Source: an uncultured Neomegalonema sp. (GTDB taxonomy: Bacteria > Pseudomonadota > Alphaproteobacteria > Rhodobacterales > Rhodobacteraceae). Taken from it: a DNA stretch of 57,352 nt. The translations under genes and the position numbers were made by a program. The DNA lies in the NCBI GenBank assembly GCA_937928005.1, contig CALFVD010000030.1:1-57352 (forward strand), read 5' to 3'. Positions 17,273 to 25,789 of the stretch are shown piece by piece; the first letter of the stretch is position 1; the number at the start of each line of letters is the position of its first letter. Below the pieces are notes generated by a model. That model did not search any database. It was not told the origin of the DNA and saw only the letters and a list, made by a program, of their open reading frames with translations.

Positions 17273-18094
17273 ATGTGCGTACCCGGATGCCATGCTGCCA
17301 TTCACAATCAACTCAACCGTCGCGGGCTATTCAAGGCCGGTGCTGCCGCATTGGCTGCCGGATCGTTTGCCACGGCGGCGCGCCGTGCGGAGGCAAAAGG
17401 CGTGCGCGTCTTCAACCGCGTAGTCGATCTGACCCACACGCTGACGCCTGATTTTCCGACCTATATTCCCGATTGGGCGTTGTCGATTGAGCAACTCACC
17501 ACCTTTGCGGAGAACGGCTTCAACACCCGCCGTTACAACATGGTTGAGCATTGCGGCACCCATATCGACGCGCCGATCCACTTTGCGGCAACGGGCGCGA
17601 CCACCGATGAGATTCCGCTCGAAGACCTCGTTTTGCCCCTCGCGGTGATTGATGTGCGTGCGCAGGCCGCCGAAAACCCCGATTATCAGCTTTCGCCCGA
17701 TGATCTGAAAGCATGGGAAGACCAGCACGGCGAAATCCCCGAAGGCGCATGCATCGCCATGAATTCCGGCTGGGCCGATAAAGCCCCCGGTGACGGTTTT
17801 GCCAATCGCGACGGTGACGGCGTCATGCACTTCCCCGGCTTCCATGTCGAGGCGGCGGATATGTTGATGAGTGACCGAGGTGCGCTTGGTATTGCGTCGG
17901 ATACCCTCTCCCTCGACCATGGCGCATCCTCGACCTTTGATACGCATTATGCATGGCTACCATCGGGCCGTTGGGGCGTCGAGTGCATTGCGGGGCTGGA
18001 TAACGTCCCGGCTGCCGGGGCCACGGTCGTCGTCGGCGTCCCGAAAGTCGGCGGCGGTACGGGCGCCAATTCCCGTATCATGGCGTTGGTCTGA
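17273..18094 (+). CDS. Tat-exported cyclase family protein (kynurenine-formamidase-like fold)
   Basis: A 273-residue protein. The N-terminus has NRRGLFKAGAAALAAG, which fits a twin-arginine signal, so a periplasmic location is inferred. The mature part shows VDLTHTLTPDFPTY and HCGTHIDAPIHF near residue 95, the metal-binding HxGTHxDxP motif of the cyclase/KynB family. A downstream DTLSLDHG segment fits the same fold. Known members hydrolyse N-formylkynurenine, isatin or related cyclic amides; the substrate here is unknown. It is followed by an intradiol-like exported protein and a ferric-reductase-like membrane protein, possibly functionally linked. Confidence 0.85.
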   Translation: MCVPGCHAAIHNQLNRRGLFKAGAAALAAGSFATAARRAEAKGVRVFNRVVDLTHTLTPDFPTYIPDWALSIEQLTTFAENGFNTRRYNMVEHCGTHIDAPIHFAATGATTDEIPLEDLVLPLAVIDVRAQAAENPDYQLSPDDLKAWEDQHGEIPEGACIAMNSGWADKAPGDGFANRDGDGVMHFPGFHVEAADMLMSDRGALGIASDTLSLDHGASSTFDTHYAWLPSGRWGVECIAGLDNVPAAGATVVVGVPKVGGGTGANSRIMALV

Positions 18095-18125
18095 ACAGAA
18101 AAATCCCTAGCATTGCTGCGGGGTG

Positions 18126-18161
18126 AAGGGTGGGCGCAGGCAAGGACCGTGCCCACCCCTT
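18126..18161. terminator. Hairpin after the cyclase gene
   Basis: AAGGGTGGGC at 18126-18135 pairs with GCCCACCCCTT at 18151-18161, a GC-rich stem of about 10 bp with one bulge, about 30 bases after the stop codon. No T-run follows, so Rho-independent termination is uncertain. Confidence 0.45.
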
Positions 18162-18248
18162 ACAACAAAAATGCGTGAGCGCGTGTTGCGATATGCGCTT
18201 ATATCGCCACCTCATCGGGAGGATATCCAGAAGATAGGAGTGCTCGCC

Positions 18249-18725
18249 ATGACCGCTTTTCCGCTCGACCGCCGTACCCTGCTCGTCGGTGCCACCGCCG
18301 CCACCGGAGGGCTGATCCTTCCTGCCCAAGCGAAAGGGCTTGAACCGACGCCGACCATGCGCGGCGGCTCAAACAACTACCGTCCCGGCGCGCCCATCGT
18401 CCAGCGGATCGGGGGCGGAGGATTCTGGATGACGGGAACTGTCCGCCGTGCGGGCGATGGTGCGGCGCTTGCGGGTCAGCGTATTCAGATTTGGGCGCAT
18501 ACTACCGAAGGCCATGAGCGCGACCCCCATAGCCACGGGGCGACGCTCACCGATGAAAACGGCAATTTCCGCCTCGAAATGCCCCAGATCGTCCCGGCAT
18601 TCGGACAGCCACACGCCCATCTCGCCTATGATAGCGGTAATTTCGAGACCGTCTTCCTGCGCCCAATTATGGATAGCGCCAGCGACAAGACGCTGAACGT
18701 CGATTTCGTGCTCGTGCCGGTCTGA
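18249..18725 (+). CDS. Tat-exported intradiol dioxygenase-like protein
   Basis: A 158-residue protein with a twin-arginine-type signal (LDRRTLLVGATAATGG). The mature part resembles the transthyretin/intradiol dioxygenase beta-sandwich: GFWMTGTVRRAGDGAAL, AGQRIQIWAHTTEGHERD, TDENGNFRLEMP, and GQPHAHLAY near residue 118. The HAH pair matches the two iron-binding His of the family. At the position where a Tyr ligand is expected (near GHERD) I see His, so ring-cleaving activity is doubtful. The start is the ATG at 18249. It ends six bases before the next gene. Confidence 0.65.
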   Translation: MTAFPLDRRTLLVGATAATGGLILPAQAKGLEPTPTMRGGSNNYRPGAPIVQRIGGGGFWMTGTVRRAGDGAALAGQRIQIWAHTTEGHERDPHSHGATLTDENGNFRLEMPQIVPAFGQPHAHLAYDSGNFETVFLRPIMDSASDKTLNVDFVLVPV

Positions 18726-18730
18726 CAAGA

Positions 18731-19339
18731 ATGCTTGCATCGCGCCGGGCGATGGTGGTTTGGGCCGCTCTTGCCCTTGCCATTATCGCTCCCATGACGG
18801 CGGCGGCGTTCAGCCCGCTGCTGGCGTGGCGAGAGCCGATCTATATCATCGCCGGATTCGCGGGCATCCTTGGCATGGCGCTACTGCTCATCCAGCCTTT
18901 GCTGATTGGTGGCTACCTACCGGGATTTTCGGGGCAGGGTGCGCGGCGAGGTCATCGCTGGCTCGGCATCGGTCTGCTGGTCGCCGTTATGGTGCATGTT
19001 ATCGGGCTTTGGATCACCAGCCCGCCTGATGTGATTGATGCACTGCTTTTCGTCTCGCCCACGCTTTTCTCTATATGGGGCGTGACGGCGATGTGGGCGG
19101 TGTTTGCCGCTGCATTGCTGGCCGGTATTCGCCGAAAACTGCGCCCTCGGTTCTGGCGTTTGGGCCATACATTCTTGGCTATTGTGATTGCTATCGGCAC
19201 CGTCATCCACGCCATTCTGATCGAGGGAACGATGGAAACTATAACCAAGGTGGCCCTCTGCGTTCTGGTTTTGCTGGCCACGGTCAAAGTGGTCTCTGGC
19301 GTCTGGCATCGTACCCTACGTACGCGCCGCAGGGTGTAG
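18731..19339 (+). CDS. Ferric reductase-like transmembrane heme protein
   Basis: A 202-residue membrane protein with about six hydrophobic segments. His residues in GHRWLG, MVHVIGLW, LGHTFLA and VIHAIL lie in paired helices, the pattern of bis-heme ferric-reductase-like or MsrQ-like membrane domains. It lacks a FAD/NADPH domain, so electrons would come from a partner or the quinone pool. It starts five bases after the intradiol-like gene and probably shares a transcript. Function inferred only as transmembrane electron transfer. Confidence 0.8.
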   Translation: MLASRRAMVVWAALALAIIAPMTAAAFSPLLAWREPIYIIAGFAGILGMALLLIQPLLIGGYLPGFSGQGARRGHRWLGIGLLVAVMVHVIGLWITSPPDVIDALLFVSPTLFSIWGVTAMWAVFAAALLAGIRRKLRPRFWRLGHTFLAIVIAIGTVIHAILIEGTMETITKVALCVLVLLATVKVVSGVWHRTLRTRRRV

Positions 19340-19446
19340 GGGCCGCGAATTCACACTGTCGGTCCTTGACAACACCCTGTACATTCAAGCGCCGCCAAGC
19401 CTGCCAAACCTTTACCTTCGCGCCACAATCTGCGCATCTAGAGCCA

Positions 19447-19541
19447 CTAAAGCGAATTGTGATTATCCTGAATCACCAAGCGCCATGTTTCGTGTAGGTC
19501 TTGGCGCGAAACATGGCTCAGGTTTATCGCAAATGGCTATA
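19447..19541 (-). repeat. Palindromic intergenic repeat, copy 3 (reverse orientation)
   Basis: Reads CTAAAGCGAATTGTGATTATC at the left and ends TTTATCGCAAATGGCTATA, which is the reverse complement of the outer blocks of copies 1 and 2. The inner arms GCCATGTTTCG and CGAAACATGGC are perfectly complementary. It lies between the ferric-reductase-like gene and the BCCT transporter gene. Confidence 0.85.
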
Positions 19542-19579
19542 TGCCGATCCCGTGACGGGGCCGGTCGGAGTGTCTGGAT

Positions 19580-21196
19580 ATGTCGCAACCGTCGCGAATA
19601 GGTTTGATCCTCTTCCCGTTTTTCGTCTTCGCGAGCGTCTGGTTCGCGTTCCGGCGCGGCTATGGCGCACAGGTTATTCAGGCGTCAGAAGGGCTACGCC
19701 AAGGTGCGGGTACGACTTTCGGCATCCTCTACATGGCTGTCGCGTTTCTTACGATCATTGCCGTCATATACGCTCTCTTCATGCTCGGCGGTGTCCGCAT
19801 TGGCGGGATGAAGGCGCATCGCCGGGTTACACCATTTGAAGCCATCGCCGTCGGTTTCGCGGCTAGTACATCTATGATGTTGCTATTCTGGGCGGGTGGT
19901 GAGCCGATATTTCACGTTCACCAACCCCCGGCCATTTTCGGCATGCGCGCATTCTCGGCGGAGACACAGATATTTGCGCGTGCGGCGGCTTATCTGCATT
20001 GGGGTGTATTGGCGCATATGACTTTTGCGCTGTTTCTTATCGCGTTCTCGGTATCCGTGGGTACGCTGCGCCAGAACCGCTCGGTTATTAGCCTCTTCAA
20101 GGGCTACCGCCTCGGTCGGCCTTCGCTCGGTGCCGATTTTCTCGATGGGATTATCATCATCTTCGCGACCCTGACCCTGATTGGAATGCTTGGCGGGGCG
20201 GTCGTATCGCTTGCGTCTCAGATAGGGCCGCTCTTTGGCATTAAGGTCGGGTCGGGCGGTATTCTCACGATCCTGACGATCTTGATCTTTTGCGCCATCA
20301 TCCTTGCGGCCCGCCCCATCGGTCTAACCATGGCGACGGTTGCCCGCGTTGCCCTTGTTACCTTATTGATCTTGCTGCTGTTTATCTTCCTGCTGGGCCC
20401 GAAGGGCTATATATTGGGCGGCGGATTCAAGGCAATAGGCGTTATGGTTCGTGATTTTCCCGATTTCATGCTTGGCGGTGCCGGTATGGTTCGCGGCGAT
20501 TGGACGATGCGCTGGACGATCACGCATCTCGGCAACTGGTTCGTCCTCGCGCCGCTGGTCGGCTATTTCCTTAGCCGCACGGCGCGGGGCTATTCGGTGG
20601 GGCAGGCGGTCTGTTACCTCGCCATTATTCCTATGCTGCTGACCATCCTCGTCATCCTCGTTATCGGTGGATTGGCCTTGTCGGTAGATGGGCGGTCGGG
20701 CGGCGGCTTATGGTCCGGTATGACGCCATATGGCACGGATAGCGCCACGCTGCGCGCCGTCGGCTCGCTTTGGGGTGCGCCGGTGCTGAAAGTCTTGCTG
20801 CTGTTGGTCGGGGCGAGCGCGTTTGTCACTTTTGCGGCGGCGATGATCCACGCGATCTTGCATATCACTGTGCCGGGCGATGATAGCAACGCCAAGGTCA
20901 TCATGTACCGCCGCACCGCGCTTGTTATCTTCGGTTTGGCGCTTGGTTTCGCAGGTTGGGCTGTGATCCATTATGGCGGTATGGGATCGGTTGCCGCCGT
21001 AGGGCGTCTGGGTGCAATACCCGGCATGTTGATGACTCTAGGCTGTGTTATCACTGTGATACGCCTTGGTCTGTTGCCCTCACACCGCCTCAAGCCACCC
21101 GAAGCGGAAGTCGATGCCGACGCCTATCGCACCCAGACCGCACTTAAGGTAGAACCCGTCGGAAGCGTCAAGTTGGACCGGAGGAGAGGCAAATGA
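19580..21196 (+). CDS. BCCT-type transporter (divergent)
   Basis: A 538-residue membrane protein with about 12 hydrophobic segments, similar in layout to betaine/choline/carnitine transporters. MMLLFWAGGEPIFHVHQPP near residue 95 matches the conserved FWGxAEP region. WTITHLGNWFVLAPLVGYF near residue 313 sits where the Trp-rich BCCT signature is expected but keeps few of its aromatic residues, so the substrate site may differ. Substrate unknown; betaine-like or other quaternary-ammonium compounds are candidates. The next gene's ATG overlaps its stop codon (ATGA). Confidence 0.75.
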   Translation: MSQPSRIGLILFPFFVFASVWFAFRRGYGAQVIQASEGLRQGAGTTFGILYMAVAFLTIIAVIYALFMLGGVRIGGMKAHRRVTPFEAIAVGFAASTSMMLLFWAGGEPIFHVHQPPAIFGMRAFSAETQIFARAAAYLHWGVLAHMTFALFLIAFSVSVGTLRQNRSVISLFKGYRLGRPSLGADFLDGIIIIFATLTLIGMLGGAVVSLASQIGPLFGIKVGSGGILTILTILIFCAIILAARPIGLTMATVARVALVTLLILLLFIFLLGPKGYILGGGFKAIGVMVRDFPDFMLGGAGMVRGDWTMRWTITHLGNWFVLAPLVGYFLSRTARGYSVGQAVCYLAIIPMLLTILVILVIGGLALSVDGRSGGGLWSGMTPYGTDSATLRAVGSLWGAPVLKVLLLLVGASAFVTFAAAMIHAILHITVPGDDSNAKVIMYRRTALVIFGLALGFAGWAVIHYGGMGSVAAVGRLGAIPGMLMTLGCVITVIRLGLLPSHRLKPPEAEVDADAYRTQTALKVEPVGSVKLDRRRGK

Positions 21197-22776
21197 GTTC
21201 GGACAGCATTTTCATCGGAGGGGGCGGCGAAAATTATGCCGACCCGCAAAGCCTGCTCCTGAAATTCGGCAATCGCCACGGATTGATCGCGGGCGCGACC
21301 GGCACTGGTAAAACCGTGTCACTTCAAATTCTTGCCGAGAGCTTTTCTCAGGCGGGCGTACCCGTCTTCCTCGCCGATGTGAAAAGCGACCTCTCCGGTC
21401 TGGCCGCCTCTGGCATCCATGAACATAAGCTGCATGACAAGCTAATCGCCCGTGCCGAAAAGATTGGGTTCGACGATTACGGCTACGATGATTTCCCGGT
21501 CGTCTTCTGGGATCTCTTCGGCGAGCAAGGCCACCCCGTCCGTACGACCGTTAGCGAGATGGGGCCACTCCTGCTATCTCGCCTGCTGGGCCTGAACGAG
21601 ACGCAGGAAGGCGTCATCAACATCGCCTTCACTATCGCTGATGATCAGGGCATGTTGCTCCTTGATCTCAAAGATTTACGCGCGATTCTCAACCATGTGG
21701 GCGAGAATGCGAGCGAGATTTCGACCACCTATGGCTACGTGACCAAATCCAGCATCGGGGCCATTATGCGCCGCCTATTGGTGCTGGAAAACGAGGGTGG
21801 CGAAGCGTTCTTCGGCGAGCCTGCGCTCAAACTCGAAGACATGATCGCGCTCACGCCCAAAGGGCAGGGCCGCATCAATATCCTCGCCGCTGAAAAACTG
21901 ATGCAGTCGCCCAAACTCTACGCGACCTTCCTGCTCTGGCTTCTCTCCGAACTCTTTGAGGAACTGCCCGAGGTCGGCGATCCCGATAAACCCAAATTCG
22001 TCTTCTTCTTCGATGAAGCGCATCTTTTGTTCGAGGATGCCCCCAAGGCTTTGATCGACAAGGTAGAAATGGTCGCGCGCCTCATCCGCTCAAAGGGTGT
22101 TGGCGTTTATTTTATCACGCAGAATCCTGCGGATGTGCCCGACGATATCCTTGGCCAGCTCGGCAATCGCATCCAGCACGCCCTGCGCGCCTACACCCCG
22201 CGTGACCGCAAAGCTTTACGTGCCGCCGCCGAAACCTTCCGCCAGAATCCAGCCTTCGACGCGGTGGAGGCCATCCCCGATCTTGGCACGGGCGAGGCGC
22301 TTGTCTCGACCCTTGATGCCGATGGCGCGCCCTCAATGGTCCAGCGCACCCTCATTCGCCCGCCCTCGTCACGCCTTGGCCCGCTCACCGATGCCGAGCG
22401 TAAGGACGTGATCGAAGATTCGCCTCTCTTCGGCGTCTATGACGACCCCATTGACCGTAAGAGCGCGTTCGAGATGCTGACGGGCCGCGCCGAAGCCGCC
22501 ATCCCCGCCACAGCCGAGGGCGGTGGCCTGACCATCGACTTTGAGCAATTCAATAGTGCCCGCCGCTATGTACCTGTAAACACGCCGGAACCGCGCCCCG
22601 CGCGTGTGCCGGTTCAACGCGCAGCACCGCAGGAAAAAGCCGCCCCCAAACGCCGGGGCAGCAATCGCCAGACCGTCGCCGAAGCCGCCATGAAATCCTT
22701 CGCCCGCTCTGTTTCCTCCCGCATCGGGCGCGAAGTCGTGCGCGGTGTCTTGGGCGGCATGTTCCGGGGGCGGTAA
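21193..22776 (+). CDS. HerA-like ATPase, DUF853 (YjgR) family
   Basis: A 527-residue P-loop ATPase. Walker A appears as GATGTGKTVSLQ near residue 33 and Walker B as KFVFFFDEAHLLF near residue 268; VGVYFITQNPADVPD near 303 is a sensor-like motif. The C-terminus is Pro/Arg-rich and ends with VSSRIGREVVRGVLGGMF, a common DUF853 tail. The biological role of the family is not established; relatives are HerA/FtsK-type DNA motors. It is coupled to the BCCT transporter gene by ATGA, an odd partner. It converges on livF, six bases away. Confidence 0.9.
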   Translation: MSSDSIFIGGGGENYADPQSLLLKFGNRHGLIAGATGTGKTVSLQILAESFSQAGVPVFLADVKSDLSGLAASGIHEHKLHDKLIARAEKIGFDDYGYDDFPVVFWDLFGEQGHPVRTTVSEMGPLLLSRLLGLNETQEGVINIAFTIADDQGMLLLDLKDLRAILNHVGENASEISTTYGYVTKSSIGAIMRRLLVLENEGGEAFFGEPALKLEDMIALTPKGQGRINILAAEKLMQSPKLYATFLLWLLSELFEELPEVGDPDKPKFVFFFDEAHLLFEDAPKALIDKVEMVARLIRSKGVGVYFITQNPADVPDDILGQLGNRIQHALRAYTPRDRKALRAAAETFRQNPAFDAVEAIPDLGTGEALVSTLDADGAPSMVQRTLIRPPSSRLGPLTDAERKDVIEDSPLFGVYDDPIDRKSAFEMLTGRAEAAIPATAEGGGLTIDFEQFNSARRYVPVNTPEPRPARVPVQRAAPQEKAAPKRRGSNRQTVAEAAMKSFARSVSSRIGREVVRGVLGGMFRGR

Positions 22777-22782
22777 GAATCC

Positions 22783-23481
22783 TCACCCAATCCCCACATA
22801 CCGCTGCACCAGCGCCGGATCATCGCGCAGCGCCGCCGCCTCCACCATCTCGCGCGGCGCACCATTCTCGATGAACAGCACCCGGTCGGCGACCGACAGC
22901 ACCGCCTCCACCCGCTGCTCAACAAGGACCACCGCCGTATCGCCGCCCTTCAACTCCGTCACCACATCGCGGATCAACGCAATCATTGATGGCTGCAAAC
23001 CCTCGGTCGGCTCGTCCAGCAGCAATACGCGCGGCTCCAAACACAATGCCCGCGCCATCGCCAACATCTGCTGCTCACCCCCCGACAGCGTACCGGACAC
23101 CTGCTTCAGCCGGTCGCGCAGCACCGGGAATAAATCGAGCATTCTCTCGCGGACCTCGCGCCCTCGCCCCCGCGTCATCAATCCAATTTCCAGATTCTCC
23201 GCCACCGTCATCTCGGCAAAGAGCCGCCGCCCTTGGGGCACATAGCCGATGCCGCGCGCGGGCACCTCATGGGCGGGCAGGGTATCAATCCGCTCACCAT
23301 CCAGCGTAATCGCCCCGCTGCGCGCTCGCACCAGCCCCATGATCGTCTTGAGCGTCGTTGTCTTGCCCGCACCATTACGCCCCAGCAGGCAAAGAATTTC
23401 TCCCGCCCGCGCCTCCAGCGCCATCCCGCGCAATACCTGCACATTGCGGTAGAAAGCATCAATTCCAGTCAGGGTCAGCAT
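22783..23481 (-). CDS. livF: ABC transporter ATP-binding protein, LivF type
   Basis: A 232-residue ATPase of a branched-chain-amino-acid-type uptake system. Walker A is GRNGAGKTTTL near residue 36, the ABC signature is LSGGEQQML, and Walker B is VLLLDEPTEGLQP; IGYVPQGRRLF is typical of LivF. The start is the ATG at 23481 (MLTLTGID). In the usual order it would sit directly after livG. Here a 600-bp AT-rich region with an opposite-strand gene separates them. Confidence 0.93.
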   Translation of the reverse strand: MLTLTGIDAFYRNVQVLRGMALEARAGEILCLLGRNGAGKTTTLKTIMGLVRARSGAITLDGERIDTLPAHEVPARGIGYVPQGRRLFAEMTVAENLEIGLMTRGRGREVRERMLDLFPVLRDRLKQVSGTLSGGEQQMLAMARALCLEPRVLLLDEPTEGLQPSMIALIRDVVTELKGGDTAVVLVEQRVEAVLSVADRVLFIENGAPREMVEAAALRDDPALVQRYVGIG

Positions 23482-23621
23482 CCATATGTTTCCTAGAATA
23501 GGTCGCAATAGTTGTGAGAAGCTTGGAAAAGTTTTTGCATCTCTGTAAATTGAAGTCGTATTTTCGCCACAAGCGTCTTTCAGGTTGTAAGCCTGCTTAT
23601 TCGATATTAACGGAGTGGTTC

Positions 23622-23957
23622 ATGCTTGCCTTTAAAAAATCCGCAATTGTTGTTCTTTCGTTAACTCTAATTCCAATGAAGGCATCTGCTTTGCCGGTAC
23701 TTACAAGCGGAGCAGTGCTTTCAAGCGGCACTCCTTCACTAATCCTTGTTGCAGAAAGTCGTAAAGCTACCGAAACGAAAATTATGGCTCAGCGTAAGGC
23801 AATTCGCGAACATATTGAGAAATATAACACTTATCCGCTGCAGCAGGATAAGGATTTTGCGCTTAAAACAATCCGCAATGTTCAGAACAATATTGCTAAG
23901 CTGAGGGCTAAGCAGCCTTCAATCGCTGCTAGTTACGAGGATACTTGGAAGCCCTGA
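23622..23957 (+). CDS. Small exported protein of unknown function, AT-rich, inside the liv cluster
   Basis: A 111-residue protein that starts MLAFKKSAIVVLSLTLIP and has a signal peptide ending near residue 24. The mature part is basic and helical, with SRKATETKIMAQRKAIREH and NVQNNIAKLRAKQP, possibly a short coiled coil. I recognise no family. CGGAG precedes the ATG; an earlier in-frame start at 23514 has no clear site. Base composition is much richer in A and T than in neighbouring genes, and it runs against the transporter operon, so recent acquisition is likely. Confidence 0.65.
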   Translation: MLAFKKSAIVVLSLTLIPMKASALPVLTSGAVLSSGTPSLILVAESRKATETKIMAQRKAIREHIEKYNTYPLQQDKDFALKTIRNVQNNIAKLRAKQPSIAASYEDTWKP

Positions 23958-24083
23958 TGTCATTAATAGCGACATGATAATATGGGTATATTGCTGATAA
24001 TTCGGGCATGAAAGTGTCCGGATTCTCCGCTATAATAACTGGGAATGTGCTCTGCATCCTAACATTTAACCTAGATTAATCCA

Positions 24084-24806
24084 TCACCCCCCCAAATACG
24101 CCGCCTGCACCGCCGCATCCGCACGGATCATCTCCGGCGTTCCTTCGGCCAGCACGCGCCCTTGGTCCAGCACCGTGATTTGCTCGGCCAGCGCCATGAC
24201 GACCGGCATATTATGCTCGATCAGCAGGATCGTCGTCTCCTTTGCCACGTCACGGATCAATGCGATGAAGTCCTCGATTTCACTATCGGCCAATCCTTGC
24301 GTCGGCTCATCAAGGATCAGCACCTTCGGCCCCAGCGCCAGCCCCATCGCGACTTCCAACAACCGCTGGTGCCCATAACTCTGCGCCCCCGCCTGTTCCA
24401 TGGCTCGATCCGCCAGTCCAACCCGCTCCAGCGCATCCATCGCCCGCCTCGCGACCGACCCGCCACCATCCAGCATCACCCGCCGTTGAGCGGGCAGGGC
24501 AACATTATCATAGAGGGTTAGGTTGCTGAAAATGCTCGTGATTTGAAAGGTATAGGCAATGCCGAGCGCCACCCGCTTATGCGCGGGCATCTCGGTAATG
24601 TCGCGCCCCTCGAAGGCGATCTGTCCTGCCGTCGGCGGAAACCGCCCGCATAGCAGGCTCACGAAGGTCGTCTTTCCCGCCCCGTTCGGCCCGATTACGG
24701 CGCGTATCTCGCCTTCATGCAGCGTAAATGCCTCGACATCAACGGCCCGCAAGCCACCGAAATCCTTCACCAATCCACTCGCGGTCAGTAACCCTACGGT
24801 AGCCAT
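24084..24806 (-). CDS. livG: ABC transporter ATP-binding protein, LivG type
   Basis: A 240-residue ATPase partner of LivF. Walker A is GPNGAGKTTFVSLL near residue 38. In place of the usual LSGG signature I read SYGHQRLLEVAMG, the variant common in LivG/UrtD proteins. Walker B is VLILDEPTQGLAD. It overlaps the end of livM by 13 bp. The AT-rich spacer with an unrelated gene lies on its downstream side. Confidence 0.93.
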   Translation of the reverse strand: MATVGLLTASGLVKDFGGLRAVDVEAFTLHEGEIRAVIGPNGAGKTTFVSLLCGRFPPTAGQIAFEGRDITEMPAHKRVALGIAYTFQITSIFSNLTLYDNVALPAQRRVMLDGGGSVARRAMDALERVGLADRAMEQAGAQSYGHQRLLEVAMGLALGPKVLILDEPTQGLADSEIEDFIALIRDVAKETTILLIEHNMPVVMALAEQITVLDQGRVLAEGTPEMIRADAAVQAAYLGG

Positions 24807-25789
24807 GGCACAACCCTCGCCCGCACGACCCCCAATACCCCGCGCGGCGCGAACAGCACCAACAATACGAGCGCAATTCCCACCAGCAGTAGGTAGGCCG
24901 AGGCCAGCCCCGGCGCGTCGATCCCAAAGCTACCTTCCACAAATGCCGCCAGCCCCGGCATCACTGTGCCGCTCGCATAATCCACCAGATAGAACATCAA
25001 CACCGTCCCCAGCAGCGGCCCGAGCGTCGTGCCCGGCCCACCCAGCAGTACCCAGAGCAGCGGAAAGATCGAATATTGCACCGACGCAAAGGTTGACCCC
25101 GCATAGCCGAACAGCACCGCATAGGCCGCCCCCGCCGCCCCGGCCATTACCGCCGAAAGAACCAATGCCAATAGCTTGTACCGAAACGGATCGAAGCCTA
25201 ACATCCGTACCCGGTCTTCGTTCTCCCGAATTGCCACCAGTACCCGCCCAGCGCGCGATTGTACCAGTGCCGCCGAGGCAATGAGGCAAAGGGAAAACAG
25301 AGTAAGCGCCGCGAAATATCGTGTTGTCGTGTCTGACAAATCCAACCCTGCCACGCTGCGTACCGCCTGCGGAATCGTGAACCCTTCATCACCGCGCGTA
25401 TACTCGTTATAATACGCAATTGTCAGATGCGCGGCCTCCGCAAACATCAGCGTCACGATCATAAATCCAACGCCAATCGTTCGTAGCGCCAACAACCCGA
25501 CCACCAGCCCCGCCACCAAGGCGCAGACAACCCCGACGATGAAGGCCGGTCCTACGCTCCATTCTGCTAACCGCACCATCAGCGCACAGCCATACATCCC
25601 GGCGGCAAAGAACATCGCATGGCCTAGGCTCAACAGCCCCGTATAACCGAACAGGATATTGTATCCGACCGCATAGGTCGCCAGCACGAGGATGCGCGCA
25701 AGATTGCCGTGGTGGTATTCCGACAGCATCGGCTCCAGCGCGATGAGCAAGGCAATCATCGCCCCGTGCAGGATGACCGAGCGCATCAT
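24794..25789 (-). CDS. livM: Branched-chain-type ABC permease, LivM
   Basis: A 331-residue integral membrane protein with about ten hydrophobic segments, including YAVGYNILFGYTGLLSLGHA near residue 37, a LivM signature, and LGGPGTTLGPLLGTVL near 250, the EAA-like loop that contacts the ATPases. It overlaps livH by ATGA and livG by 13 bp, so it is translated in one operon. It forms the channel with LivH. Substrate is not readable. Confidence 0.93.
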   Translation of the reverse strand: MMRSVILHGAMIALLIALEPMLSEYHHGNLARILVLATYAVGYNILFGYTGLLSLGHAMFFAAGMYGCALMVRLAEWSVGPAFIVGVVCALVAGLVVGLLALRTIGVGFMIVTLMFAEAAHLTIAYYNEYTRGDEGFTIPQAVRSVAGLDLSDTTTRYFAALTLFSLCLIASAALVQSRAGRVLVAIRENEDRVRMLGFDPFRYKLLALVLSAVMAGAAGAAYAVLFGYAGSTFASVQYSIFPLLWVLLGGPGTTLGPLLGTVLMFYLVDYASGTVMPGLAAFVEGSFGIDAPGLASAYLLLVGIALVLLVLFAPRGVLGVVRARVVPWLP

